Assembly: GCF_000422345.1 (NCBI RefSeq)
Contig: NZ_AULP01000001.1
Span: forward strand, 124,001 to 188,000
Direction of reading: 5' to 3'
Length of the DNA stretch: 64,000 bases
DNA from: Neomelitea salexigens DSM 19753
GTDB taxonomy: Bacteria > Pseudomonadota > Gammaproteobacteria > Pseudomonadales > Spongiibacteraceae
Positions 44,994 through 54,199 of the stretch are shown piece after piece. The notes beneath the pieces are model-generated. The model saw only the letters and a program-made list of their open reading frames with translations. It did not search any database and was not told where the DNA came from. Each line of letters opens with the position of its first letter. The first letter of the stretch is position 1. A program made the translations under genes and the position numbers.

Positions 44994-46169
44994 CTACTTA
45001 GCCAGGTAGGCCATCGCCTCTTCCAGGCCGCCCAGGGTCATGGGGTACATCTGCCCTTCCATGATCTGCTCAACCATGCCTATGGACTGCGTCCAACTCC
45101 AATCTTCGGGCGGCACCGGGTTTAGCCATACCACTTTGTCAAAGGTCTCGCGCAAGCGCCGCATCCACAGCTCTCCGGCCTCGTCGTTCCAGTGCTCGAC
45201 ACTGCCGCCTGGCTGCACGATTTCATAGGGCGACATTGACGCGTCGCCGACAAAGATAATTTTGTAATCCGCGCTGTATTTGTGCATTACGTCGAGCAGC
45301 TGTATTCGCTCGCTGTGACGACGCACATTGCTGTCCCACACCGACTCATACAGGAAGTTATGGAAGTAGAAATACTCCATGTGCTTAAACTCGCTGCGCG
45401 CGGCGGAAAATAGCTCCTCGCAAACGCGAATATGCGGATCCATAGAACCGCCCACATCAAAGAACAGCAGCACTTTAACGGCGTTATGGCGTTCCGGTAC
45501 CATCTTCAGGTCCAGCAAACCGGCATTGCGGGCCGTCGACGATATCGTGTCGTCGATATCCAGCTCATCGGCCGCACCGCTGCGGGCAAACTTGCGCAGC
45601 CGGCGCAACGCAATCTTGATATTTCGCGTACCCAGCTCAACGGAGTCGTCCAAGTCGCGAAAGTCGCGGCGTTCCCAGACCTTTACGGCTTTCTTATTTT
45701 TACTTTCACCACCGATTCGGATGCCCTCAGGGTGATAACCACTGTGGCCGAAAGGTGAGGTGCCGCCGGTGCCGATCCACTTGTTGCCGCCCTCGTGGCG
45801 TTCTTTCTGCTCTTCCAGGCGTTTTTTAAACTCCTCAATGAGCTTATCGAGCCCACCCAAAGACTCAATTTTTGCCTTTTCTTCCTCGCTGAGCTGCTTC
45901 AAAAATTCGGTTCGCAACCAGTCATCGGGAATCAGCGCCTCAATGACGTCATCGAGGCTCGATAGGTCATTGAAGTAGCGCGCAAACGCCTTATCAAAGC
46001 GGTCGTAATACTTCTCATCCTTCACCATGCAGACGCGAGCGAGCTGATAAAACTCGTCAACGTCCATGAAGGCGAGCCGCGCCTCAAGACCGGCCATCAA
46101 GTCGAGTAGTTCACGAATACTCGCCGGAACGCCAGCATTTCGCAGACCAAAGAAAAACTGAACCAACAT
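44994..46169 (-). CDS. CoxE-like VWA-domain protein
   Basis: Protein of 391 residues with a long charged N-terminal region (VDEFYQLARVCMVKDEKYYDRFDKAF, coiled-coil-like EEFKKRLEEQKERHE near 115-130) and a von Willebrand A domain. The metal site is DVGGSMD, near residue 245. It follows the MoxR-type ATPase by 3 bases. In the MoxR/VWA pairs of proteobacteria the two proteins form a chaperone complex that inserts metal into, or activates, a client enzyme. The client is not encoded nearby. Confidence 0.88.
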   Translation of the reverse strand: MLVQFFFGLRNAGVPASIRELLDLMAGLEARLAFMDVDEFYQLARVCMVKDEKYYDRFDKAFARYFNDLSSLDDVIEALIPDDWLRTEFLKQLSEEEKAKIESLGGLDKLIEEFKKRLEEQKERHEGGNKWIGTGGTSPFGHSGYHPEGIRIGGESKNKKAVKVWERRDFRDLDDSVELGTRNIKIALRRLRKFARSGAADELDIDDTISSTARNAGLLDLKMVPERHNAVKVLLFFDVGGSMDPHIRVCEELFSAARSEFKHMEYFYFHNFLYESVWDSNVRRHSERIQLLDVMHKYSADYKIIFVGDASMSPYEIVQPGGSVEHWNDEAGELWMRRLRETFDKVVWLNPVPPEDWSWTQSIGMVEQIMEGQMYPMTLGGLEEAMAYLAK

Positions 46170-46172
46170 AGA

Positions 46173-47021
46173 CTAGCGGCTCTCGCGACGATGCATAAAG
46201 GCCAGCCGTTCAAGCAGGTGAACGTCTTGCTCGTTCTTCAGCAATGCGCCGTAGAGCGGCGGGATGGCCTTACTCGCATCGCGATTTTTAAGAATTTCTT
46301 CGGGGATGTCATCGGCCATCAGCAGCTTCAACCAATCAATCAATTCTGACGTTGAGGGCTTTTTCTTCAGACCCGGGATCTTGCGAACATCGAAGAAGAC
46401 TTCAAGCGCTTCCTGAACGAGGGTTTTTGAGATATCGGGATAATGAACCTCCACGATCTTCTCCATCGTTTCGCGATCGGGAAAGTTAATAAAGTGGAAG
46501 AAGCAACGGCGCAGGAAGGCATCTGGCAGCTCTTTCTCGTTGTTGCTGGTAATAATGATAATGGGTCGGTGCTTGGCACGAACGGTTTCACCCGTTTCGT
46601 ATACGAAGAATTCCATGCGGTCCAGCTCGACCAGCAGGTCATTCGGGAACTCAATGTCTGCCTTGTCAATTTCATCAATCAGCAGCACCACTTGCTCATC
46701 AGCGGCAAAAGCTTCCCAGAGTTTGCCGCGCTTGATGTAGTTGGCAATGTCGTGCACTTTGTCATCGCCCAGCTGCGAATCGCGCAAACGCGACACCGCA
46801 TCGTACTCATACAAGCCCTGCTGAGCCTTTGTGGTGGATTTGATATGCCACTGGATCAATTTTTTACCCATTGCAGCCGCTACCTGCTCGGCGAGCAGGG
46901 TTTTACCCGTTCCGGGCTCGCCTTTGATCAGCAGCGGGCGTTGTAGGGTGACGGCGGCGTTTACCGCCATGCTCAGCTCTTCGGTGGATACGTAAGAATC
47001 AGTACCAGTAAATTTCATCAA
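46173..47021 (-). CDS. MoxR-family AAA+ ATPase
   Basis: ATPase of 282 residues. Seen: Walker A GEPGTGKT (about 36-43), Walker B VVLLIDEIDKAD, sensor 1 ITSNNEKELPDAF and arginine finger FLRRCFFHF. It ends with the MoxR lid region. It is first in the two-gene unit with the VWA protein and probably acts as its chaperone partner. A 198-base gap separates it from cysK, which is divergent; no convincing promoter was found there. Confidence 0.92.
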   Translation of the reverse strand: MMKFTGTDSYVSTEELSMAVNAAVTLQRPLLIKGEPGTGKTLLAEQVAAAMGKKLIQWHIKSTTKAQQGLYEYDAVSRLRDSQLGDDKVHDIANYIKRGKLWEAFAADEQVVLLIDEIDKADIEFPNDLLVELDRMEFFVYETGETVRAKHRPIIIITSNNEKELPDAFLRRCFFHFINFPDRETMEKIVEVHYPDISKTLVQEALEVFFDVRKIPGLKKKPSTSELIDWLKLLMADDIPEEILKNRDASKAIPPLYGALLKNEQDVHLLERLAFMHRRESR

Positions 47022-47219
47022 CTCGTCCTACTCGGGCGCCCGGTTTTATTATTGCCGGACGATCATTACACTGGGCGGCGCTGGCGCCACACTATCTAAT
47101 AGTCAACGCGAAGCCTACTTGGCTGCTCGACTTACGGCAAGCGTCGCAGCGGCCAGCTATAGTATCGAGGCAGGACAATTTGCCGTGACATTACACTGCC
47201 AGGATCAAGGAAACCCCAA

Positions 47220-48182
47220 ATGACCGCAATTTTCGACGACATCAGCCGCAGCATTGGCGAAACGCCGCTGGTGCAGATACGCAGAATCAGCCGCCACCGG
47301 ATTCTTGTAAAACAGGAGTCGCGCAATCCTGCCAATAGCGTGAAATGCCGAATTGGCGCCAATATGATCTGGCAAGCTGAGCAGAGCGGTGCGCTGAAAC
47401 CCGGCATGGAAATTGTTGAGCCAACCAGTGGTAATACCGGCATCGCGCTGGCCTTTGTCGCCGCGGCGCGGGGCTACCCCATCACGTTGACCATGCCCAA
47501 CACAATGAGCCTGGAGCGCCGTAAAGTACTCATTGCACTAGGCGCCAAACTCCATTTAAGCGATGGCGCCAAGGGGATGAAGGGAGCCATCAGTGCCGCT
47601 GAAGACATTTGCGCCCAGAACCCCGAGCGCTATTTTATGCCGCAGCAGTTTAAGAATCCCGCGAACCCAGAGATTCACGAACAAACCACCGGCCCGGAAA
47701 TTTGGCGGGACACCAACGGCGATATTGATATTTTAATTAGCGGCGTCGGCACCGGCGGCACAATTAGCGGCGTGTCTCGCTATATTAAAAACCACTGCAA
47801 CAAAGCCATATGTTCAGTGGCCGTGGAGCCGGAGAGCTCGACGGTGATTCGCCATGCACTCAATGGCGAGGAACTCCGGCACGCTCCCCATAAAGTTCAG
47901 GGCATTGGTGCAGGCTTTCTGCCAGATACGCTAGACCTAAGCGTGGTAGACCGCGTTGAAGCGATAAGCGATGAAGAAGCCATGCGCTGGGCGCATCGGC
48001 TGATGAAGGAAGAAGGCATTCTGGCCGGTATTTCCAGCGGTGCCGCGATGGCCGTTGCCGAGCGCGTAGCCAGCGAACCGGCCAATGCCGGCAAAACCAT
48101 TGTCGTAATCCTGCCCGACTCCGCGGAGCGCTACCTCAGCAGCCCCTTATTTGACGGCGCCTTCAGCGAAATCGAAAGCTGA
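47220..48182 (+). CDS. cysK: Cysteine synthase A
   Basis: PLP enzyme of 320 residues that makes cysteine from O-acetylserine and sulfide. The PLP lysine is K42 in [13 protein letters not shown]. The substrate loop [11 protein letters not shown] and the PLP-phosphate glycine loop [11 protein letters not shown] are present. Usual family length. The ATG has AAGGA 9 bases upstream. No CysE gene or CysB site was recognised nearby; a weak -10 TATAGT at 47158-47163 is the only promoter hint. Confidence 0.95.
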   Translation: MTAIFDDISRSIGETPLVQIRRISRHRILVKQESRNPANSVKCRIGANMIWQAEQSGALKPGMEIVEPTSGNTGIALAFVAAARGYPITLTMPNTMSLERRKVLIALGAKLHLSDGAKGMKGAISAAEDICAQNPERYFMPQQFKNPANPEIHEQTTGPEIWRDTNGDIDILISGVGTGGTISGVSRYIKNHCNKAICSVAVEPESSTVIRHALNGEELRHAPHKVQGIGAGFLPDTLDLSVVDRVEAISDEEAMRWAHRLMKEEGILAGISSGAAMAVAERVASEPANAGKTIVVILPDSAERYLSSPLFDGAFSEIES

Positions 48183-48221
48183 TATCACCCTGCCACGCAG
48201 CTAAAACTACAATGCTATTAA

Positions 48222-48611
48222 TTACGCCGACACCTTCGGCTCGACGCGCTCCCCGGCTTTCTCAGCCGAGGGAGCAGGACTTGTAGAGCGAGGAGCGACC
48301 AGCGCCCACACTATTGCCGCGACGATGGCGAAGAGTTGGCCGGCGCCAACAATAATCACCGCCGCCATTGCCGATTCAATCCCGCTGGTCATCACACTTA
48401 ATGCCGCACCGATGGTTGCCGGCATCCACAGCTCCACCGCCTCGGGGTGCCGACACGGCAGCAATAGTAAAAAGGCCACAGCGAGAAACGCCCACAACTT
48501 GACTGCAGACAGGCGGTAAACACGAATCAGCAAGCCCCAAAACAGAGTCGCAACCACGCCAAAGGCCCAATAGGCTTGCCAGGCAAGTGTGTAATCATTG
48601 TTATCAATCAT
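48222..48611 (-). CDS. Hypothetical four-helix membrane protein
   Basis: Protein of 129 residues with four hydrophobic stretches (about 15-30, 38-52, 63-78 and 84-107) and a charged, proline-rich tail (APRSTSPAPSAEKAGERVEP). It begins 8 bases after the YcgN gene and is probably in the same transcript. It ends convergent to cysK. I do not recognise the family; the four-helix layout alone gives no function. Confidence 0.6.
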   Translation of the reverse strand: MIDNNDYTLAWQAYWAFGVVATLFWGLLIRVYRLSAVKLWAFLAVAFLLLLPCRHPEAVELWMPATIGAALSVMTSGIESAMAAVIIVGAGQLFAIVAAIVWALVAPRSTSPAPSAEKAGERVEPKVSA

Positions 48612-48619
48612 ACTAATCC

Positions 48620-49072
48620 CTAATCAATCCAACGGATGATATGGTCCTCAAGCTCGTCGTCTGCCACGGTCACTTCACTCACGCAGCGGCCCTTCACCGA
48701 CACACCCAACGCTTCCATCAGCCGCTTATCACCGGCAATAAGGGGGTGCCAAGGCTCAAGCGGCCGCCCCTCATGAAGCTGCCGGTAGGCGCAGCTGCTG
48801 GGTAGGCTATACGCAAACGCCGACAGCGATTCGCGCAGATCGAGGCAGCCCGGCACCCGCGTCAGGCGCTGCGGGTAATCCCGGCAACGTATGCGGTCAA
48901 CATCGAGCAGTCGACACGACACGTCGGTGTAATACACTTCACCGCTGTCTTCGTCTTCAAGCTTGTGCAAACAGCAGCGGCCACAACCATCACACAGGGC
49001 TTCCCACTCCTGGTCGCTCATCTCTGCGAGCGGCTTCGCCTCCCAAAATGGGCGATGACGAGACGCTATCAC
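48620..49072 (-). CDS. ycgN: YcgN family cysteine-cluster protein (UPF0260)
   Basis: Protein of 150 residues with the UPF0260 cysteine cluster CDGCGRCCLHKLED (27-40), further cysteines in VSCRLLD, IRCRDYPQR and VPGCLDLRE, and C-terminal HPLIAGDKRLMEALG. The clustered cysteines suggest a metal site, possibly iron-sulfur. The GTG start overlaps the YcgL gene by 4 bases. Its function is not established. Confidence 0.88.
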   Translation of the reverse strand: MIASRHRPFWEAKPLAEMSDQEWEALCDGCGRCCLHKLEDEDSGEVYYTDVSCRLLDVDRIRCRDYPQRLTRVPGCLDLRESLSAFAYSLPSSCAYRQLHEGRPLEPWHPLIAGDKRLMEALGVSVKGRCVSEVTVADDELEDHIIRWID

Positions 49073-49338
49073 CGATCTTCACGCGGTGATAACGGCGCAT
49101 CTGGCTGCGGCGGAAGCTGAAGATAAAATCCATTTTCATCAATAGCTTGCAACACATCCTTAACATCTGCTCTAGCTAACTTTTTACCCTCTTCGAGCAG
49201 CAGCGTCATCGCTCTCTCCGGCTGACCAAAGCGCTTCAACAGCGCCTCTGGAACGCGCTCAGTGTCTTCCGCCTTGTCGACATAAAGGTACATCCCCTCA
49301 TGCTTAGCACTGCGATAAATGGTGCAAATCCGCCGCAT
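49069..49338 (-). CDS. ycgL: YcgL domain protein
   Basis: Small protein of 89 residues (RRICTIYRSAKHEGMYLYVDK, RVPEALLKRFGQPERAMTLLL, ENGFYLQLPP) typical of the YcgL family. Its ATG overlaps the rnd stop by one base (TGATG), and it overlaps ycgN by 4 bases. The order rnd-ycgL-ycgN is widely conserved in gammaproteobacteria. The function is unknown; a role linked to RNA turnover is suggested only by context. Confidence 0.9.
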   Translation of the reverse strand: MRRICTIYRSAKHEGMYLYVDKAEDTERVPEALLKRFGQPERAMTLLLEEGKKLARADVKDVLQAIDENGFYLQLPPQPDAPLSPREDR

Positions 49339-50444
49339 CACGCCCCCTCCAAACTTTGTAATAACACCTCACCTACCACCCGCTTGCGCCACGCTGTCAT
49401 CGAATCGGGCAGGCGACGGTGCCTAATCACCCCTTCCATATCACGTTTGCGGCACAACAAACCCGCGGGGATACCCAGCGAGTCTGCGCAACGCTCTACT
49501 CCGCGGCGCATCGCGGCCAGGTATTGCGTCTGCTCTGCTGATAACGGCCGTTCACCCGGTGGTGGATGCGCAGCACTATCTTCCTCACATGCCTCTCGTA
49601 CGATGGTGAGCACATCATCGCCAAAGCGCCGCAGCGATGAACTGGGCAGGTCTTTAATCCTTGCCAACTCACCGCTACTGGACGGCTGGCGGCGAGCAAT
49701 TTCGAAGCACACTGGGTCCTTAAAAATTCGCCCGCGTGGCACATCCTGCTGCCGCGCCAGCTCCTCGCGCCAGGCACATACGCGCTGCAACACCAGACGC
49801 TGGCAGCCGTTGAGCTTCCAAAGCGATTTATTGCGCAGGTAGAACTGATCCAATGGTGTGCCCTGATCGGCCTGCTCAATAAGTTGCTGACAATCTTCTT
49901 GCCACCACGGCAGCCGACCCAACTCCTCGAGTCGCTGACGCAGTAATGGGTAAATATCCTGCAAATACGCCACATCGAGCGCCGCGTAGTGGCATTGGCT
50001 GGCGGTAAGCGGTCGCTGCAGCCAATTGGAGCGTGTTTCGCCTTTCTCTACGTGTTTATTCAAGCTGTGAGCGACCAGTTTTTGGTAGCTCAGGCCCTCT
50101 CCCCAGCCCGCCAGACCAGCGCCAATTTGACTATCTAACAACGGCGCTGGCAACGCACCACACAGGCGTTGAAACACGTCAAGATCTTCACTACATGAGT
50201 GCAGGACTTTAGGGATACCTGCGTTGTTGAGAAGCCCCTTAAAGTCCTCCCATTCGGTGATCGCGATGGGGTCGATCAACCAACACTCACCAAGCGCGCC
50301 TACCTGTATTAAGCCTGCAATGGGGTAGAAGGTATCTCGGCGGATAAACTCGGTGTCCAGGGCGACAAATTCAGCCGACTGCCAACGCTTGCAAGCTTGC
50401 TCTAGCTGCTCGTTGGAATCCAGATAATGGTATGCATCATTCAA
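49338..50444 (-). CDS. rnd: Ribonuclease D
   Basis: 3'-5' exoribonuclease of 368 residues that trims tRNA and other small RNA precursors. The DEDDy residues are seen in [14 protein letters not shown] (first D/E), [10 protein letters not shown] (second D) and [10 protein letters not shown] (Y and last D). Two HRDC domains follow (about 205-290 and 295-365). It overlaps recR by 8 bases and ycgL by 1. Confidence 0.95.
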   Translation of the reverse strand: MNDAYHYLDSNEQLEQACKRWQSAEFVALDTEFIRRDTFYPIAGLIQVGALGECWLIDPIAITEWEDFKGLLNNAGIPKVLHSCSEDLDVFQRLCGALPAPLLDSQIGAGLAGWGEGLSYQKLVAHSLNKHVEKGETRSNWLQRPLTASQCHYAALDVAYLQDIYPLLRQRLEELGRLPWWQEDCQQLIEQADQGTPLDQFYLRNKSLWKLNGCQRLVLQRVCAWREELARQQDVPRGRIFKDPVCFEIARRQPSSSGELARIKDLPSSSLRRFGDDVLTIVREACEEDSAAHPPPGERPLSAEQTQYLAAMRRGVERCADSLGIPAGLLCRKRDMEGVIRHRRLPDSMTAWRKRVVGEVLLQSLEGA

Positions 50445-51039
50445 AGCGCTGGCGTCCTTTTAGCGCGTGCGACAAGGTACCGCTGTCGACATATTCAAGC
50501 TCTCCACCCAGTGGCACACCGTGAGCGATACGGCTCACTGCCACCCCTAAGCGCCGCATCTCTTCAGCGATGTAGAAGGCAGTTGCCTCGCCTTCTACGG
50601 TGGGATTAGTTGCCAGTATCAATTCCGAGACGTTCAAGGCCTGCACACGCTCGACCAGGCGGTCAATGCCAATATCCTCCGGGCCAATACCATCGATGGG
50701 CGACAGCCGGCCCATCAATACAAAATACAGGCCGCGATAGTCCCCCCCCTGTTCAAAGGCAAGCACGTCGGCAGGTGACTCCACGACGCAGATTGTGTGT
50801 TGGTCGCGCCGCGGGTCACGACACAATCGACATTCAGGGTCTTCTGTGAGCGTGCGACAACTGCGGCAGTGCCCGACCTTTTCAACGGCATTGAGCAGCG
50901 CTTCTGAAAGTCGCTGGGCGCCGCCACGGTTGCGCTCCAGTAATTGAAAGCTGATGCGCTGCGCCGACTTGGGGCCAACCCCAGGCAGGCAGCGCAACGC
51001 GTCAATCAACTCATCGATAAGGGGGCTGTAGTTCGACAT
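50437..51039 (-). CDS. recR: Recombination mediator protein RecR
   Basis: RecFOR-pathway protein of 200 residues that helps load RecA at single-strand gaps. The order is: helix-hairpin-helix (about 10-30, [16 protein letters not shown]); zinc finger C-x2-C...C-x2-C (about 57-72, [16 protein letters not shown]); Toprim (about 80-170, [12 protein letters not shown]); and a C-terminal Walker-B-like region. The ATG overlaps the ybaB stop by one base. dnaX-ybaB-recR is the classical order. Confidence 0.96.
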   Translation of the reverse strand: MSNYSPLIDELIDALRCLPGVGPKSAQRISFQLLERNRGGAQRLSEALLNAVEKVGHCRSCRTLTEDPECRLCRDPRRDQHTICVVESPADVLAFEQGGDYRGLYFVLMGRLSPIDGIGPEDIGIDRLVERVQALNVSELILATNPTVEGEATAFYIAEEMRRLGVAVSRIAHGVPLGGELEYVDSGTLSHALKGRQRFE

Positions 51040-51362
51040 TAAAAAGGCATCTTGAAGTTACCGGGCATCCCCATCCCTGAAAGCATATCGCCCATTTGTC
51101 CCTTGTTGTTTTCCTCAACCTTGCGCACAGCGTCATTCACCGCTGCGGCCAACAGGTCTTCCAGCACTTCTTTGTCTTCGCTAAGCAAGCTGTCGTCTAT
51201 TTGCACACGCCGCACATCGTGGCGCCCGGTCATTACCACGCTCACCAAGCCCGCGCCGGCTTCGCCACGCACCTCTTTATTTGCCAGCTCTTGCTGCGCT
51301 TGTTGCATTTTTTCCTGCATTTCGGCAGCTTTTTTCATCAATTCATTGAGGTCTGCTTTCAC
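51039..51362 (-). CDS. ybaB: YbaB/EbfC nucleoid-associated protein
   Basis: Small DNA-binding protein of 107 residues. The N-terminal helix is rich in Q/E/K ([22 protein letters not shown]). The core is the YbaB fold ([37 protein letters not shown]) with a glycine/methionine tail. Family members form dimers that bind DNA without strict specificity. It lies between dnaX (9 bases) and recR (1-base overlap). Confidence 0.95.
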   Translation of the reverse strand: MKADLNELMKKAAEMQEKMQQAQQELANKEVRGEAGAGLVSVVMTGRHDVRRVQIDDSLLSEDKEVLEDLLAAAVNDAVRKVEENNKGQMGDMLSGMGMPGNFKMPF

Positions 51363-51371
51363 TTTAGTCTC

Positions 51372-53273
51372 CTAATCTTGACGACGTTTTTCCGGCAAGC
51401 TGATTGAGTCTAGGTCTAATTCGGCGGAAAACTCGGCGATAATTTCTTGCACCAGGGGGTCGCTTTCAATCGCTTGGCGAGCGACAACAAGCCTCTCTTG
51501 TAGGCGCCGGGCGCGGTACTCGGCCGGTGTCTCCTCCGCGGGTTCGCCGATATCGATTGCCACCTTGAGTGCCTGACCAAAGTAATCAGCCAAGGCCTCT
51601 TGTAGGCGCTCGATATGGCGGTCATTCAGCAGTGTCGCATTGCCTTGGCTAATTACAAACTGCAGGTGGCTACCCTCTTTGGCGGCAAGCTGACAATGCG
51701 AGGCAATACTCCCCAACATTCCAGGCAAGGCGAAAGCGTCGAACTGCTCGCGCCATAGCCTGGCATCGAGATCAGCGAGCTCAACACTCGGCGCCGCGGG
51801 TGCAGCCTCTTCCGGTGCCGACGCTATTGCCACTGTTGGCTCGTCTGGACGCGGCCGCTGGACTTCTGCTTGCTTATGCTCAACGGCGTCAGTAATTTGC
51901 TCGGGCGATGGCGCGCTGTTTTGCAGGGCCTCTCGTGGCGAAATCGGCGCTGAGGCTTGCTCTGGTTTGCTAGGCTCACCGGCTACTGACGAAGCCTCGG
52001 CCTCGCGGCCATGCTGTTCAGGAGTCTCATTGGCAATCGGTGCGGGTCCTGCCGCCGTAACAGCAGTGTTCGGCTCCGCCTCCGGCTCGCTCCCGGCCTC
52101 AGACGGCGTCGGCGGCTTTTTTACGGGAGCAGCCTCCCCCTCGGGCGAGGCGCTGGCAGTAAGCGGCTGACTTGGCGGCGCCATGACACCTTCAGGTTTG
52201 AAGGCCACCATGCGCAGCAGCAACATCTCCAAGCCGCCACGAAGCTCGGGGGCCAGATTCAAATCGCGTCGCCCTTGAAGCGCCATCTGGTAATAGAACT
52301 GAACTTCCTCGGCGCTGAACTCGCCCGCCAATGCCGTCACGTTTTGTTTGTCACCCAGGCTATTGTCCAGCCCCTCGGGAACGGTTTGGGCAATAGCGAT
52401 GCGATGGAGCACCACCAGCAGCTCATTGGCAACGCCGGCAAAATCCACACCCAGCTCGGCCAGCTCCGCCACGATCGCTAACAATTCAGCGCCATCGCGT
52501 TTAGACAGCGCCGAAATTATCCGGTAAACCGCGCCGTGATCGATGGTACCCAGCATCTGCCGAACATCGTGCTCGCCGAGTTTACCCGAGCCGAAGGCGA
52601 TTGCCTGATCCGTTAAACTCAACGCGTCGCGCATACTGCCGTCGGCGGCGCGCCCCAGCAGCCACAGCGCCGCCTCATCAAAGCTGATCAGCTCTTTTTC
52701 GAGTATCTGTTTCAAATACTCTACTACGCGTTCAGGGCTTAAGTTTTTCAGGCTAAACTGAAGGCAGCGCGACAAAATGGTAGCGGGAATTTTCTGCGGG
52801 TCCGTCGTCGCCAGCAAAAATTTAACGTGAGGCGGCGGCTCTTCCAGCGTTTTTAGCAGCGCATTAAAACTGCTGGCACTGAGCATGTGCACCTCATCGA
52901 TGAGGTATACCTTGTAGCGCCCCTGTGTCGGGGTGTATTGCACATTGTCGAGAAGCTCGCGGGTGTCCTCAACCTTGGTGCGCGACGCCGCGTCAACCTC
53001 GATCAAGTCAACGAAGCGCCCCTCGTTGATGGCGACACACGACTGGCATTGACCACAGGGCTCAGAGCTAACGCCTTGCTCGCAATTCAGACAACGCGCC
53101 AGGATACGCGCGATGGTGGTTTTACCCACACCACGAGTCCCGGTGAACAAGTAAGCGTGGTGAAGCCGGTCGTGATCAAGCGCATTGATCAAGGCTTTGA
53201 GCACGTGGCTCTGGCCGGCCATTTCCCGGAAGCTCTTGGGTCGCCACTTTCTCGCCAGAACCTGATATGTCAT
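51372..53273 (-). CDS. dnaX: DNA polymerase III subunits tau/gamma
   Basis: Clamp-loader ATPase, tau form, 633 residues. Walker A is GTRGVGKTT with K51. The zinc cysteines are C61, C64, C73, C76 and C79. DEVHM, sensor LLATTDPQKIP and an ordinary domain III (to about 370) follow. A proline/alanine/glutamate-rich linker (about 370-520) joins the tau-specific C-terminal domains that bind DnaB and the polymerase. At residues 385-386 the mRNA carries the slippery A AAA AAG; a -1 shift gives a 391-residue gamma. I use the ATG at 53273; a GTG one codon earlier is possible. Confidence 0.96.
   Translation of the reverse strand: MTYQVLARKWRPKSFREMAGQSHVLKALINALDHDRLHHAYLFTGTRGVGKTTIARILARCLNCEQGVSSEPCGQCQSCVAINEGRFVDLIEVDAASRTKVEDTRELLDNVQYTPTQGRYKVYLIDEVHMLSASSFNALLKTLEEPPPHVKFLLATTDPQKIPATILSRCLQFSLKNLSPERVVEYLKQILEKELISFDEAALWLLGRAADGSMRDALSLTDQAIAFGSGKLGEHDVRQMLGTIDHGAVYRIISALSKRDGAELLAIVAELAELGVDFAGVANELLVVLHRIAIAQTVPEGLDNSLGDKQNVTALAGEFSAEEVQFYYQMALQGRRDLNLAPELRGGLEMLLLRMVAFKPEGVMAPPSQPLTASASPEGEAAPVKKPPTPSEAGSEPEAEPNTAVTAAGPAPIANETPEQHGREAEASSVAGEPSKPEQASAPISPREALQNSAPSPEQITDAVEHKQAEVQRPRPDEPTVAIASAPEEAAPAAPSVELADLDARLWREQFDAFALPGMLGSIASHCQLAAKEGSHLQFVISQGNATLLNDRHIERLQEALADYFGQALKVAIDIGEPAEETPAEYRARRLQERLVVARQAIESDPLVQEIIAEFSAELDLDSISLPEKRRQD
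52099..52140 (-). promoter_or_regulatory. Programmed -1 frameshift site in dnaX
   Basis: Reading the minus strand: a Shine-Dalgarno-like GGGGGAGG (52140-52133), 10 spacer bases, then the heptamer A AAA AAG (52122-52116) in the correct frame (GTA AAA AAG). After a -1 slip the codons are GCC GCC GAC GCC GTC TGA, so translation stops at 52099. The 10-base spacing and heptamer are those of E. coli dnaX. A downstream CCGCC/GGCGG pairing is possible. Predicted gamma product: 391 residues ending AADAV. Confidence 0.8.
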
Positions 53274-53383
53274 CACAAAATCTCTCGAAATCGATCGTCA
53301 AGGATACACTAGCGCTGCGCTGACATAAATAATGTCGGAATTAGAAAAAACGAGAGGAATCACAGGGATAGGAATAAATGGGT

Positions 53384-53493
53384 GGCGGCCCAACCAGCCA
53401 CACCCCGGCACACGAGTCGATAACTACCGTTGCTCCCTTCCGGGCCTGGCGGGGTTTGCTACCTATCGTTGCGAGAGGACCGGAAGGACCACC
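53384..53493 (-). ncRNA. ffs: Signal recognition particle 4.5S RNA
   Basis: RNA of about 110 bases on the minus strand that works with Ffh in targeting membrane proteins. Seen: the conserved apical hairpin AGGCCCGGAAGGGAGCA with a GGAA tetraloop; the second conserved stretch CTCGTGTGCCGGG; and terminal pairing of GGTGGTCC at the 5' end with GGGCCGCC at the 3' end. It lies 110 bases upstream of dnaX, a frequent bacterial arrangement. The exact ends may differ by a few bases; no T-rich hairpin terminator is clear. Confidence 0.93.
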
Positions 53494-53573
53494 ATAACGC
53501 GCTTTCGGCCTCGGCCAATTGCGGGGCGCTATTGTGTTCGAAACCCCCTTCACATGCAAGAGGGATGATCGGA

Positions 53574-54173
53574 TTATTGCGCGCTGACCGGCGGAAATTG
53601 CGCGAGAATCGTCGCCACAGTTTCATCGATATACGCGCGCCGCTCCACGGGATCTTTCAGCGTCGGCTTGACACGGCTTGCACTGCCGCGCCATACCAAA
53701 CGGCGATTTTCGGGCTCGATAATATCGATGACAACATTGTCCTGGGTATATTCGCGCACCCAGAGATCGTCATCATAGAAATGCGCGTAGCCAAAACCCG
53801 GGCGGTGGTAGCAGTGATAACACGGATAATAACCAAAATGGCTATACCAGTTGCCCACACTTTCCACACGTGTTTTTTCGACAGTGCCGACATGGTAACT
53901 CACCAGTACTGACGCGCTGTCGGCGGCAACTTTCTTGACGCCGCGCAGCGCCATCTGCGCCTCGATAGCGTCGCGATAGCGCTCATGCATCAGCGCGTCG
54001 TAGGCGGGTTCCCGCTGCTCGTTTTCAGACGCCAGCCAGGCATAACTTTCTACGGTAGCGAAATCGTAATCGAGGGCGTAATCCTGACTCACTGGCACCG
54101 CGGTACACGCCGCTATTACTGCGACGATGATGGCAATACCAAATCGCTTAATGACTGCGGGTAAATCGTGCAT
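53574..54173 (-). CDS. DUF4136 domain lipoprotein
   Basis: Predicted lipoprotein of 199 residues. The signal helix is at about 8-24 with a lipobox-like IAAC, followed by a DUF4136 domain that starts with the typical DFATVESYAWL. A Gly/Tyr/His-rich middle (YYPCYHCYHRPGFGYAHFY) is unusual and could bind metal, but this is a guess. The ATG has GGAGG 5 bases upstream and lies 26 bases after the degQ stop, so the pair is probably co-transcribed. The role is unknown. Confidence 0.82.
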   Translation of the reverse strand: MHDLPAVIKRFGIAIIVAVIAACTAVPVSQDYALDYDFATVESYAWLASENEQREPAYDALMHERYRDAIEAQMALRGVKKVAADSASVLVSYHVGTVEKTRVESVGNWYSHFGYYPCYHCYHRPGFGYAHFYDDDLWVREYTQDNVVIDIIEPENRRLVWRGSASRVKPTLKDPVERRAYIDETVATILAQFPPVSAQ

Positions 54174-54199
54174 TACGCCCTCCAAGTCGCCTAGTGGCT

